64,000 nt of DNA from Bacteroidota bacterium (GCA_023441805.1 JAEZNO010000001.1:62001-126000); one strand, 5' to 3'. Shown: positions 26,870-35,040, counted from the stretch's first letter. The notes: generated from the sequence alone by a model not told the origin. A program made the numbers and translations.

Positions 26870-27439
26870 TCAGCTGACTTTAACTCTATTAACGGTTTGC
26901 ATCTGCATTGCAGTATAGATTTTTTTTCGAATTCGGTGAAGTTTTACTTTCACATTCGAATCAGTCATTCCGGTTATCAAACTTATGTCGTCAATACTCT
27001 GCTGATTATAATAAAACAGATTAATTAACAGTTGTTCCTCTTCGGGTAATTGAGTCACAATGTTATTCATCATCCTTATTTTTTCCTCTTCATTAATGCG
27101 TTCGAAGTTTTCCTGTAATGTGTCGACGCTATAATTTTCAATTATATAATCATCAATAGAAGTGTTGATGATACTTTTCTTTCTAGTCCTGGAGATTGCA
27201 GTATTGTAAGCAATTCTGAACAGCCAGGTTGAGAATTTAGATTCAAACTTAAACGAACCAAGGGCATGGTATGCTTTCAGAAAGACATCCTGTGAAACTT
27301 CCTCAGACTCTTCTCGGTTTCGTATAATCTTAAGGACGAGAGAAAAGACAAGATCCTTATAGGATTCAACTATAATCCTGTAAGCAGCAGCATTTCCATT
27401 TCGGATCTGTTCAAGAATCCTTGCTTCGTCCTTTATCAT
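26870..27439 (-). CDS. ECF-type RNA polymerase sigma factor
   Basis: 189 residues when started at the ATG at 27439 (MIKDEARILEQI). An in-frame upstream ATG at 27523 would add 28 residues unlike the family, so I prefer the internal start. Region 2 contains VSQDVFLKAYHALGSFKFESKFSTWLFRIAYNTA, with the -10-binding helices (shown by VSQDVF and FSTWLFRIAYN). Region 4 contains PEEEQLLINLFYYNQQSIDDIS, a sigma-70 region 4 helix-turn-helix. It directs RNA polymerase to a stress or signal regulon and is paired with the membrane protein at 26408. Confidence 0.92.
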   Translation of the reverse strand: MIKDEARILEQIRNGNAAAYRIIVESYKDLVFSLVLKIIRNREESEEVSQDVFLKAYHALGSFKFESKFSTWLFRIAYNTAISRTRKKSIINTSIDDYIIENYSVDTLQENFERINEEEKIRMMNNIVTQLPEEEQLLINLFYYNQQSIDDISLITGMTDSNVKVKLHRIRKKIYTAMQMQTVNRVKVS

Positions 27440-27597
27440 ATTCTGCTCTTTAGACGTGAAATCGATTGTTAGGTTACAGGTAGTCTGAAGTGCTGAAACA
27501 TAAGTGGTTGATAAAATTAACAATTATAAACGGAGAAATGTAACCTTAAATTATTCACTGCGTCAAAAGAGCAAACAGAAACTTAAAAACCTGCACT

Positions 27598-27957
27598 ATG
27601 AACGACTTTTTAATTCCCGTAGCATTTTTCGCAGCGGTATATGGCATATTCTTCTTGTTTATCAGGAAAAAGGAAAGAATGGCACTTCTTGACAGAGGTA
27701 TGGATCCGCGCAGCTTTGAAAATCCAAGTTCAAATTTCACTACTCTTAAGTATGGTTTATTACTAACCGGAATAGGCTTAGGAATACTGCTCGCAAATAT
27801 TGTCGTAGCGGTTGGTGCTATGGATGACGAACCGGCTTATTTCTCATTTGTAGCTCTATTTGGTGGTATTGCTCTCATTATAGATTATCTAATTGAAAAG
27901 AGTATTACCAATAAGCAAATGAAAGCCCGTAAAACCGAGGAAGTTTACAATGACTGA
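27598..27957 (+). CDS. DUF6249-type small membrane protein
   Basis: 119 residues. An N-terminal membrane helix (residues 5-22) is followed by a basic stretch RKKERMALLDRGMDP, then helices near 50-72 and 82-97 and a charged tail. The helix-RKKER-LLDRG pattern is that of Bacteroidota DUF6249 proteins, which commonly sit beside ECF sigma genes. It diverges from the sigma factor. Function unknown. Confidence 0.75.
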   Translation: MNDFLIPVAFFAAVYGIFFLFIRKKERMALLDRGMDPRSFENPSSNFTTLKYGLLLTGIGLGILLANIVVAVGAMDDEPAYFSFVALFGGIALIIDYLIEKSITNKQMKARKTEEVYND

Positions 27958-27991
27958 TGCTGCAATCAGTATCATCACATCTATGCAAAGT

Positions 27992-28016
27992 AGTGTCAAT
28001 TAAGGTAATTGGCACT
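27992..28016. terminator. Hairpin between convergent genes
   Basis: AGTGTCAATTA (27992-28002) pairs with TAATTGGCACT (28006-28016) over 11 positions with one G-U and a 3-base loop. There is no strong T-run. It probably serves as a two-way end signal for DUF6249 and thpR. Confidence 0.5.
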
Positions 28017-28582
28017 TACTCAACTAATTTGAAGGTCTCCAATACTGTATGTATGGGACCTTCTTTTTTTAATTCACTTTGATAGAGCGAGAACTCTGTT
28101 ATATTGTGAGTGAGTAAAGTAACATCAGTAAACCGGTCAATTATTGCCTGGAAAAACCTCTTATCCTTAATCTCTTTAATTCTGCCAATAGTAATGTGGG
28201 GTACAAAATTTTGACGATCAGCAAAATACTCAACATCAGCAAGACAACTGGTAATATTTGCATGGAGAGCTAAAAGCTGAGGATTTTCGCGAATACCAAA
28301 CCAGATTACACGGGGATCATATTTACTACCAAAGATCCCGGTTTTCTCGAGAGTAACATTGAAAGGTTTGATGTCTTCAGCAGCCTTAGATAAAGCTTTT
28401 GTTATAATTGGTAGCTCATCAGGGTTGGTGTCACCAAAAAACCGAAGAGTAATATGGATATTTTGAGGGTCAACCCATTTGATTATATTGTAGCCTAATG
28501 CCTGTTTTAATCCATCATAAGTCATCAGGAAATTATCATCGGGGACAATGTGAACGGCAGCAAATAAACGCAAACTGTCCAT
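28016..28582 (-). CDS. thpR: RNA 2',3'-cyclic phosphodiesterase (2H family)
   Basis: 188 residues with the two HxT/S catalytic motifs of the 2H superfamily: HITLRFFGD near residue 40 and HITIGRIK near 127. It opens 2',3'-cyclic phosphate ends of RNA. Older annotations call it 2'-5' RNA ligase (LigT). It lies just upstream of tRNA-Ala, on the opposite strand. Confidence 0.93.
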   Translation of the reverse strand: MDSLRLFAAVHIVPDDNFLMTYDGLKQALGYNIIKWVDPQNIHITLRFFGDTNPDELPIITKALSKAAEDIKPFNVTLEKTGIFGSKYDPRVIWFGIRENPQLLALHANITSCLADVEYFADRQNFVPHITIGRIKEIKDKRFFQAIIDRFTDVTLLTHNITEFSLYQSELKKEGPIHTVLETFKLVE

Positions 28583-28646
28583 AAATCTAATCTTGGTAAG
28601 AAAATAAAGGATTAATAATTTATTACTGTTTCTGAAGATTTTTTTC

Positions 28647-28654
28647 TATTTTTG
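28647..28654 (+). promoter_or_regulatory. -7 promoter element of tRNA-Ala
   Basis: TATTTTTG matches TAnnTTTG, 18 bases before the tRNA. Confidence 0.5.
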
Positions 28655-28672
28655 CTCTCCCTTTTCATTCAA

Positions 28673-28746
28673 GGGGCGTTAGCTCAGTTGGCTAGAGCGT
28701 TAGACTGGCAGTCTAAAGGTCAGGGGTTCGACTCCCCTACGCTCCA
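28673..28746 (+). tRNA. tRNA-Ala (GGC), prophage integration site
   Basis: 74 bases. Acceptor GGGGCGT (28673-28679) pairs with ACGCTCC (28739-28745) and includes the G3-U70 wobble that identifies tRNA-Ala. The anticodon stem TTAGA/TCTAA encloses CTGGCAG, giving anticodon GGC. Discriminator A at 28746; CCA not encoded. Its last 14 bases plus one belong to a 15-bp sequence repeated at 39199-39213, the other end of an integrated element. The native terminator of the tRNA now lies past that right end. Confidence 0.97.
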
Positions 28747-28747
28747 C
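28733..28747. repeat. attL: tRNA-Ala 3' end
   Basis: TCCCCTACGCTCCAC, identical to 39199-39213. It covers the 3' part of the T-arm and acceptor stem, a usual tyrosine-recombinase attachment site. Confidence 0.85.
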
Positions 28748-28864
28748 AAATATTTGTAATATTCTACATTCCAGAGTGTTATAAATGTTCATGCAAAGAT
28801 AGACATTTTTTTTGGCTTTTTGTAGACATGTTTTTGGCGTGGGGACGCACAACTTAATGTCAAA

Positions 28865-29521
28865 ATGAAAAAACAAATTGATGTCAGAATGCCTTACCTG
28901 GTGACAACATCAGGTAAGTCTTTTGTTGAATACTGGTGTTTTTATGCACCGACTAATAAACTCGAGAGGTTTAGAATTTATAAAGGCCTCTCCAAGCTAA
29001 AAGGCGAGGAATTACAAGAGCAGGCTAAGCTTGTTATTGATTACTATACTAAGAAGCTCTATGCCGGCTGGAGGCCTTGGTGTGAGGAAGATGTCATCTA
29101 CCAGGACGAGATTGAATATAAAAATATCGTTACCGGATTTGGCAATACTAGACAAGACAAAAATCAACTTCGTCGATATCTTTCAGAATTTCTAACTATT
29201 AAGAAGAGTGATGTCAGTGCAAAGACTTACGAATCTTATCAATCCAAAACACGATTATTTTGTATCTGGTTAGAAAAGAATGGTCATAGTGACAAACTGA
29301 TCGGGGAAATTGATAATACAATCATGATCCAGTTCTTTATTTACCTTATTCAAGTTAGAAAGCTGGATAAAGTCACTATTAAGAAATACAGGCAGATACT
29401 GCATTCAATGTTTGAATATTTTCTAAGTAAAAAATTATTAAGAACACTTCCTTTTGACAACTTGCCAAGAGCTTCGAAAATTAAAGATCAGGCCGCAAGA
29501 CCATTTTTTGTTGCCCAATAA
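28865..29521 (+). pseudogene. Tyrosine recombinase (integrase), C-terminal catalytic domain missing
   Basis: 218 residues. The N-terminal arm-type part and a SAM-like core-binding domain (SAKTYESYQSKTRLFCIWLEK, abbreviated; LIQVRKLDKVTIKKYRQILHSMFEYF) are as in Bacteroidota phage integrases. The frame ends just after KIKDQAARPFF, where the catalytic domain with its R...HxxR...Y should begin. No continuation is seen in any frame downstream, so the gene is truncated, most likely by a deletion that joined it to the late end of the phage. It lies 118 bases after attL. Confidence 0.8.
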
Positions 29522-29634
29522 GAATTCAACTAGTTCCTCTCTTGAGAGATTCAAGACATACTCTTTTTTTCTTTTTGTTATTTCTTCTGCTATGGTAGTC
29601 ATAATAAAAATTTCATCCGGATTGTTATTACTAA

Positions 29635-29841
29635 ATGAACGAAGAACCGAGGCGACGAAGAATTTACCATCTGCGAAGTAAATACTTTCATTTTTTATTG
29701 AGAAACAGATCCTTCGGCGATCTCACCAAATCTCAGAAATGGATATTTGTTCTCGGCTCTCTACTGGTCATGGCTTTAGGTATTCTTATTTTGGGCGTAG
29801 TTTTTCGAGCCATTGCAAGATTAATCCACCTTTACTTCTGA
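29635..29841 (+). CDS. Small putative membrane protein (doubtful)
   Basis: 68 residues: a basic N-terminus (MNEEPRRRRIYHLR) and one clear membrane span (WIFVLGSLLVMALGILILGVVF). It overlaps the end of the minus-strand gene at 29786 by 56 bases. A competing minus-strand frame (29715 to 29519, containing an ATG at 29602 and the stretch EEITKRKKEYVLNLSREEL) covers part of the same DNA. Only one of the two can be real. No Shine-Dalgarno site is present. Confidence 0.3.
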   Translation: MNEEPRRRRIYHLRSKYFHFLLRNRSFGDLTKSQKWIFVLGSLLVMALGILILGVVFRAIARLIHLYF

Positions 29842-30379
29842 CAAAAAAGTATATCAAGACCAGAAGAATTGATATAATTGCACATTTGCCAAGCCCGATC
29901 AAAAACCATTGCCAAGGGGTGACATAATTCACTCTCTCCGGAGGGACTATTTGGGTTAATTTTTCCTTCAGGATCTCATTTTCTTTGATCAGCACTTTTG
30001 CACCCTCGATCACCTGTTTAATCAGGGTGTCTTTCTGAATAAGGTCATGTTTAAGCCTGCCATTTTCAACCCATGCGTAAGAGGTTGCAAAAGGTAAATC
30101 CAGTACTGATTTCTTTGAATTTATCAAACCAGTCTGAGGATCCTCTTTAACAATAACTGTTGTATCATGTTTAACCATGCCCTGCACATGAACAAAGATG
30201 GTTGTATCTTCCCTGATAGTGATTGTTTTACGGATGATCATCATGCTATCAGAGACGCTGGTATAACAACCATGTTTTTCGCACTTTGCTTTTCGCCTGT
30301 TTTCTTGTCTCTCGAGCCTAGTTGTCATGCAGGATGACAACACAAGAGAAATGATGCTGAGTAAAAAAAGATTTTTCAT
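29786..30379 (-). CDS. Candidate unimolecular spanin (phage lipoprotein with C-terminal membrane helix)
   Basis: 197 residues. The N-terminal lipoprotein signal has lipobox LSSC (Cys17). Residues 18-155 form a polar, probably periplasmic part ending in a heptad-like stretch (LIKQVIEGAKVLIKENEIL). One C-terminal membrane helix follows near 163-185 (CAIISILLVLIYFFV) and then a short basic tail. A lipobox plus a C-terminal inner-membrane helix is the architecture of u-spanins such as T1 gp11, which link both membranes and disrupt the outer one at lysis. It directly follows the endolysin and holin genes. The assignment is by architecture and position only. Confidence 0.55.
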   Translation of the reverse strand: MKNLFLLSIISLVLSSCMTTRLERQENRRKAKCEKHGCYTSVSDSMMIIRKTITIREDTTIFVHVQGMVKHDTTVIVKEDPQTGLINSKKSVLDLPFATSYAWVENGRLKHDLIQKDTLIKQVIEGAKVLIKENEILKEKLTQIVPPERVNYVTPWQWFLIGLGKCAIISILLVLIYFFVRSKGGLILQWLEKLRPK

Positions 30380-30384
30380 GGGAC

Positions 30385-30843
30385 TTAAAAATAATTTACC
30401 TGGTTTTGATTACAGTAGTCATAAATATCGATGTGTACCCAGTTCACGTTTTTCTCCAGCCTGACTGGGTATGGTAACAGGGATTTGAAAGACTCTATCT
30501 TTTTGCGTGTCTGCTCAGCTGTTATTCCTTTTGCGATCAAATCCAATCCTGCACCATTGACATGGGCTGAGAGATAGATTTCACCCTGGGCGGTTTTGTC
30601 CTTGACAAGCTGGCAAAGGTTACATCTTAGCCCGCGCTGGGTGTGAGAATCACCCCTGTGATAATCATTGATGGTGAGAGGCGTCTTTAAGATATCCTGC
30701 CTGAGTACCAGCAAAACATGTAATATCTCGGTATCAAGAAACTGCCAGCTGTTATTGCCAAAGCGTTTAAAGGTGTGAGGACATACGAGTTCACGAATGT
30801 CAAAGTACTTTTTCAGCTCACTGATGATCTGTTGTCGTGTCAT
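30385..30843 (-). CDS. Phage endolysin, peptidase M15 family
   Basis: 152 residues, no signal peptide. The M15/hedgehog-like zinc site is visible: SAHVNGAGLD (H-x6-D, about residues 92-101) and WVHIDIYD (third ligand). DYHRGDSHTQRG precedes it. M15 enzymes cut the D-Ala or L-Ala-D-Glu links of peptidoglycan stems. Overlaps the holin gene by 26 bases and is followed 5 bases later by the spanin candidate, forming a compact lysis cassette. Confidence 0.82.
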   Translation of the reverse strand: MTRQQIISELKKYFDIRELVCPHTFKRFGNNSWQFLDTEILHVLLVLRQDILKTPLTINDYHRGDSHTQRGLRCNLCQLVKDKTAQGEIYLSAHVNGAGLDLIAKGITAEQTRKKIESFKSLLPYPVRLEKNVNWVHIDIYDYCNQNQVNYF

Positions 30844-31288
30844 TGCTGTTGTTTTTAATTGAGATGCCGGTGATCATTTCTTCTACTTTGCCCTTGATGA
30901 TATGCCACAGGTTCAGAAAGATGTTCTTTCCCATGATCTTTGGGATGTTTTCCAGCAGGATACTCTTTAGCTCGATTGCCCCCACGTACATGGCCACAAT
31001 CCTTGGAAGTCCTATACCTTCATCACCTATGTACTGAAGTATGTAAGCAGCAATGATGGCCAGCGAATAGAGCAGGAATTTGTTGACTGTCTTTGCCATT
31101 CTTTTGGCTGTCAGCTTCTCTTTGTTCTTTAGGGAAGCCCATACACCGGTAATAAGGTCAATTGTAATCAGGGCGACTACAGCTCCAATGAAACTGTTAA
31201 TCGGCAAAAGGAACATCACAGCCCAGAGAAAGAGCGTCTGTAGAAAATTCCATACATCCTGCAGGTAAGTTAAAAAGCGATCAGGCAT
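30818..31288 (-). CDS. Phage holin family protein
   Basis: 156 residues with three to four hydrophobic segments (about 13-30, 32-50, 72-90, 98-115) and DLITGVWASLKNKEKLTAKRM, a loop typical of the Bacteroidota phage holin family. It would form inner-membrane lesions that release the endolysin. It is the first gene of the lysis cassette. Confidence 0.8.
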   Translation of the reverse strand: MPDRFLTYLQDVWNFLQTLFLWAVMFLLPINSFIGAVVALITIDLITGVWASLKNKEKLTAKRMAKTVNKFLLYSLAIIAAYILQYIGDEGIGLPRIVAMYVGAIELKSILLENIPKIMGKNIFLNLWHIIKGKVEEMITGISIKNNSNDTTTDHQ

Positions 31289-31342
31289 ACTTTTTTATTT
31301 CAAAGTAATGCCTGATTAAAGGGTATTTAAAGGACATTTAAA

Positions 31343-31720
31343 CTACAAGGCAATAAGTGTTAATTCAGCTATACCCATACCGTTTTTTGATATTGAACCG
31401 CGGTATTCAACAAGCAGATAGTGGACTCCATTGATTACTTTTTTTGTTCTAAAGTCAAGAGTCTGTAAGAATTTTCTATCTGGTAGGATTTTAACCTTAA
31501 TAGTTTTAGCTTTTATTCTCCATTCTAGGAATCTCTTCCATTTCTTTTCATAAAGGCCATTTTCTCCATCCAGTCGCAGTGATAATTCAGCTCCAGGGAT
31601 TTCATTTGTGCCTGATGGATCCAGAATATCCAACGAACCAAATGGATAATTCTGGTTTAGAGAATCTTTCTGCAAACCATGGTACCATGCTATTACAGGA
31701 GACCATTTTGATTGAAGCAT
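31343..31720 (-). CDS. Phage protein of unknown function (start probably further upstream)
   Basis: 125 residues from the first ATG (31720). The same frame stays open upstream to at least 31831 and reads plausible protein (NQNELDTVPGHLNGRRWTIP), with the end of the DUF6712 gene overlapping it. No ATG, GTG or TTG occurs in that extension; an ATT at 31825 or ATA at 31828 would be the natural start by position. The C-terminal half is rich in beta-type sequence (TKKVINGVHYLLVEYRGS). It lies between DUF6712 and the holin, in the structural part of the prophage. Function unknown. Confidence 0.6.
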   Translation of the reverse strand: MLQSKWSPVIAWYHGLQKDSLNQNYPFGSLDILDPSGTNEIPGAELSLRLDGENGLYEKKWKRFLEWRIKAKTIKVKILPDRKFLQTLDFRTKKVINGVHYLLVEYRGSISKNGMGIAELTLIAL

Positions 31721-31824
31721 TTCGGGAGCTCCTTCAAAATTTGATGGCTGATAACTTGCCGGAATAGTCCACCTTCTCCCGTTTAGATGTCCCGGAACAG
31801 TGTCAAGTTCATTTTGATTAAGAA

Positions 31825-32472
31825 TTATAACCGGACATAAGCCTGCGAAAGCTCATCATCCCTTAACTGATCGATGATCTCCAGGGAGAGCTCTCTGGAG
31901 ATGATGGATTCAATTCTGAGGATCCTCGATCTTGTTATGACCGGTCTTAGCTTGATAAAATCTAATCTTCCTCCTTCAAAAGGTGCATAGTTTTTAAAAT
32001 CCCTGACAGAGAATATATAGGAGTCTGTATTCAGGCTATAGGTCTTGGAGGACTTCCAGTCATCATGATAAATTAGATTATTTTCTAAGTATTCGAGTAA
32101 ATCCTCAATTAATTCGCCTATACGCTCATTTGTTGCCCTGATCAGGTTCTGTACACGTGCTGCACTGGCAGGTGTCAGGTTTGAATTGCTGGTTACGGCA
32201 ACGCCACTGGGAGTCTCAATCAGGTCCAGAAAAGGAATTGCTTCTGCATAGGCTTTATGTGCAATGATGGCTGAGCAAAAATGTACCAGATCGGTATTTG
32301 GTTCAGCAATCAAGTTAAAAAGAAAATTACCGGTTATCTCTCTTTTTAGATAGAGCTCGGCGCTCTGCAGGTATGTTTCATACTTTTTAAAAGTATTTGC
32401 AGCATAATCTTCTTCCGGTACCAGGATGGTTGGAATATACTTGTTAAGGGTTTGTATGTCCTGAATGATCAT
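31825..32472 (-). CDS. DUF6712 phage protein
   Basis: 215 residues from the ATG at 32472 (MIIQDIQTLNKYIP), 4 bases after the portal-like gene stop. A longer frame upstream overlaps that gene and is unlikely. The helical middle (FCSAIIAHKAYAEAIPFLDLI; RVQNLIRATNERIGELIEDLLEYLE, quoted in part) fits DUF6712, a family found next to portal genes in Bacteroidota phages. It may be a head-completion or connector component. Confidence 0.65.
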   Translation of the reverse strand: MIIQDIQTLNKYIPTILVPEEDYAANTFKKYETYLQSAELYLKREITGNFLFNLIAEPNTDLVHFCSAIIAHKAYAEAIPFLDLIETPSGVAVTSNSNLTPASAARVQNLIRATNERIGELIEDLLEYLENNLIYHDDWKSSKTYSLNTDSYIFSVRDFKNYAPFEGGRLDFIKLRPVITRSRILRIESIISRELSLEIIDQLRDDELSQAYVRL

Positions 32473-32476
32473 GGTC

Positions 32477-33838
32477 TTATTTATTATTGCCAGAGTCCTG
32501 AATGACTTCCTGTTTTCCTGACTTGTTTTTGTCCAGTGTGGTGAATTCATAGTCAGGTACAATGAACTCAAGATTAGCCGGCCAGTTGTTAAATCGCTTG
32601 ACCAGGTAAAGGGGTTTGAGTAAGCGGTCCCTATATGGTTTCATCAGGGCTGCCTTGATCATGAACAGCTCGCGTTTATCGGTTCCTGACATGGCTCCTC
32701 CTGATTTGCCCGGGGCTGATCCGATCAGGTTGGGATGAACACTCATAGCATAGGAGATCATGTTGGAGACTTCTGAAGAGTCTTCCAGGTATTCGCCTCC
32801 CTGAAGATCCAACGGTACCTTTTCAATGGTGATGTATTTTTCTTCTATGGCCGTGTTTCCTGATGGGACCATTTTTTTATGGATCATCATTCCTTTGCCT
32901 GAAGAGTTTCCATCTGAAATAAAGTCCTTGAATTTCTTGAGCTCCTCTTCTTTTCTTTCTTTGACCTTTACAGGGTCATTGGTGTCGATCTTTTCTTCAT
33001 CAAAGATCTTGCTCCAGTACTGCTCCGAAACGTAGATGATATATTTGTGTTTCAATCCATTTTTTAGCAGGGCTTTCTTGAACTCCCAGATCATGGTTGA
33101 GAAGTCGTAGGATCCTGAGCGAAAGATGGACCAGAAGGGAGGTCTTGCATAGTAAAATTTCCCCGGGGTGGGAAAGTTAATCGGAAGGATAAACCTTGGT
33201 GTTTTGACTCTTTTGGCTGCCTTCTCTCTTAAATCCTTCAGGGTGTTAAACTTGCTCAGTACCGCTGTTTGGGTGATGTTGTCTTCATTGGCGCCATCTC
33301 CCCATTTGGAGCTGTAGTAGTGGTTGATGATGTTCCCGTTCTTGTCTGCTACTCCAAAGCGGCTGTAAACGGCTTCTTTATGCCTTAGGCTATAGATGCG
33401 TTTATAATCTGCCGTGAGGATGATTTCAGGAAAGACATTGAAGAAGGTGCTCAGGTCAGAGCACTGTTCAAGGAAGTAACCCGGTATGTCGTTATCTTCA
33501 AAGAACTCCAATACTCTTTCATCCGTGCAGTCTGTGTATTTGAATTTGTCGCCATCAGGTAATTTGAGCAATGGCTTTACTCCCTGACCATAGGACATAA
33601 GGACATTGAAATGGTTGTTGGTCCCCACCACTTCACTTTTGCCGATCATATCCATTACCTGGGCAGGCAGCTTGTTGTCTTCTCCCCATGGAGCGATTTT
33701 GTATTTACCGATGGTTACCGGTGAGTCAGGCTCTTCAAAGACATCATGTGATGGGGTCTGTGCTATGATGGCTTTCAGTTCCGGTATATACTCGAATCCA
33801 TCAATTAAGAACGAGCCCACTGATCCTGCTGTGCTCAT
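32477..33838 (-). CDS. Portal-like phage protein
   Basis: 453 residues starting at the ATG at 33838. That ATG overlaps the stop of the upstream gene (ATGA) and has an AGGAGG site 7 bases before it, so longer starts are rejected. SGGAMSGTDKRELFMIKAALMKPYRDRLLKPLYLV resembles the C-terminal wing/stem region of phage portals in this phylum (key residues GTDKRELF and KPYRD). A portal would form the DNA entry ring of the capsid. I cannot confirm the fold by eye. Confidence 0.55.
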   Translation of the reverse strand: MSTAGSVGSFLIDGFEYIPELKAIIAQTPSHDVFEEPDSPVTIGKYKIAPWGEDNKLPAQVMDMIGKSEVVGTNNHFNVLMSYGQGVKPLLKLPDGDKFKYTDCTDERVLEFFEDNDIPGYFLEQCSDLSTFFNVFPEIILTADYKRIYSLRHKEAVYSRFGVADKNGNIINHYYSSKWGDGANEDNITQTAVLSKFNTLKDLREKAAKRVKTPRFILPINFPTPGKFYYARPPFWSIFRSGSYDFSTMIWEFKKALLKNGLKHKYIIYVSEQYWSKIFDEEKIDTNDPVKVKERKEEELKKFKDFISDGNSSGKGMMIHKKMVPSGNTAIEEKYITIEKVPLDLQGGEYLEDSSEVSNMISYAMSVHPNLIGSAPGKSGGAMSGTDKRELFMIKAALMKPYRDRLLKPLYLVKRFNNWPANLEFIVPDYEFTTLDKNKSGKQEVIQDSGNNK

Positions 33839-34056
33839 AAGCATACCTCCTGGTCGTTGAATGCGATTATAGTACACCTTCTGATGGAACGGACTTCTTC
33901 AGAAGGAAGTATTTTAATCCTTAAGGTTCTCCCCCTGGAATGCCACGAGGTAAGGATGGCTTGTTGTATGGTGACTATTTCACCGCTTTCTTTGACAAAA
34001 GCAATGGTAAATACACCCTTTTCTATTGTTTTGTGTAAATTAGAAAGTAAGATCAT
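33835..34056 (-). CDS. Small phage protein upstream of the portal-like gene
   Basis: 73 residues, strongly beta/basic (FTIAFVKESGEIVTIQQA, then RTLRIKILPSEEVRSIRRCTII). Its stop overlaps the portal-like start by 4 bases, which supports it as a real, translationally coupled gene. Family not recognised. Confidence 0.6.
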   Translation of the reverse strand: MILLSNLHKTIEKGVFTIAFVKESGEIVTIQQAILTSWHSRGRTLRIKILPSEEVRSIRRCTIIAFNDQEVCL

Positions 34057-34193
34057 GCCCTTTAACTGTAATTTTCTTACAAGTTTAATCTGCTGCTAAG
34101 CTTTTTTAAAGGACATTATCAGGGCGTTCCTTTCCAGGTCGTGCTTTACGGCTTTATCTTTTCACAAAGGATGCCGCCTGCAATCACTAACGC

Positions 34194-34222
34194 AAAAAAG
34201 GCCTGCCGGTAGGCAAGCCTTT
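34194..34222 (-). terminator. Terminator, copy 1 of a 29-bp repeat
   Basis: On the minus strand AAGGCTTGCC pairs with GGCAGGCCTT (one G-U) followed by six T. It lies 20 bases after the thioredoxin stop. It matches 34993-35021 at 26 of 29 positions in direct orientation. Confidence 0.8.
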
Positions 34223-34241
34223 GAAAAACTAATAATTGATT

Positions 34242-34748
34242 TTACCGCAGCTTAGCAAGAGAAGCTTTTAACTTATCCGGATCATTCCCGACAATAATAT
34301 CAATTTGTTTAGATTCCTTAGAAAGGATAAACACAGTAGGAATCCCGAGTAAACCCTGAAATTGCGGATAAATTTGATCTTTAAACGAAATGAAACGCTT
34401 TTTAAAACTTCCTTTATAGCTCTCATCAAGAATGTAACTTAATTTGATTTCAGGGTATTTTTGAAGATACTTTTTAATAATGGAAGTATATTTTTTAGGG
34501 TCAGGATTGATGAAGTAAGTATCAATATTTTCCTGATTACCTAGTATTTGAAGTAAATCAGGGAAGAATGCCCTACAGGGCTTACACCAGTCAGTGTAAA
34601 TAACAATTACATGATATAGTTTATCCGATTGGCCTATTTTCATCTTCAACAATGAATCATTAATAGGAATAATCTGAATACTATTTGTGCTTTGAGCATT
34701 AACTAACATTGTGTTGAATAGGACAAATAAAACTAAAAATTGTCTCAT
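34242..34748 (-). CDS. Secreted thioredoxin-family protein
   Basis: 168 residues with a signal peptide (hydrophobic 4-14, cleavage after VNAQ) and a thioredoxin-like fold. The active site is TDWCKPCRAF (about residues 51-60) and IPTVFIL holds the cis-proline. It is probably a periplasmic thiol oxidoreductase of the TlpA/ResA kind. It lies inside the prophage but has a host-type protein, and terminators lie on both sides (34194 and 34991). A gene with its own boundaries inside a prophage fits a 'moron', a cargo gene expressed from the lysogen. Confidence 0.82.
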   Translation of the reverse strand: MRQFLVLFVLFNTMLVNAQSTNSIQIIPINDSLLKMKIGQSDKLYHVIVIYTDWCKPCRAFFPDLLQILGNQENIDTYFINPDPKKYTSIIKKYLQKYPEIKLSYILDESYKGSFKKRFISFKDQIYPQFQGLLGIPTVFILSKESKQIDIIVGNDPDKLKASLAKLR

Positions 34749-34990
34749 AACTTTTTGGCTTTAAGGATTGAGAAAATATTGGACCACTTCCGCAACCCAA
34801 AATAAAGATTTATTAGATGGTTAAAGTTTTTGGATGCTTATTGTGTAACCACCGTATTGTCCTAAGGAGGCAATATACTCATAGTCATTGGTTAAAGTCG
34901 CTTTTCACTTTCACATACCTCGACTTTCTAGAAACTATTTTAAGTGATAAATATCACTACTAATATAATAAGAAATTCAACAATTTTTAC

Positions 34991-35040
34991 AAAAAAAAGA
35001 CCTGCCGTTGGGCAAGCCTTTAATAAGTTTAGCAGGTCTT
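34991..35040 (-). terminator. Terminator, copy 2 of the 29-bp repeat
   Basis: On the minus strand AAGACCTGC (35040-35032) pairs perfectly with GCAGGTCTT (35005-34997), followed by eight T (34998-34991). The inner sequence 34993-35021 repeats that at 34194-34222. It ends the transcript of the broken gene at 35039-35335 and isolates the thioredoxin gene. The segment 34749-34990 holds no gene I can support. Confidence 0.75.

Noticed and set aside
29454..29681. Plus-strand frame after the integrase
   Set aside because: It overlaps the integrase in another frame and looks like an antisense shadow of the minus-strand peptide.
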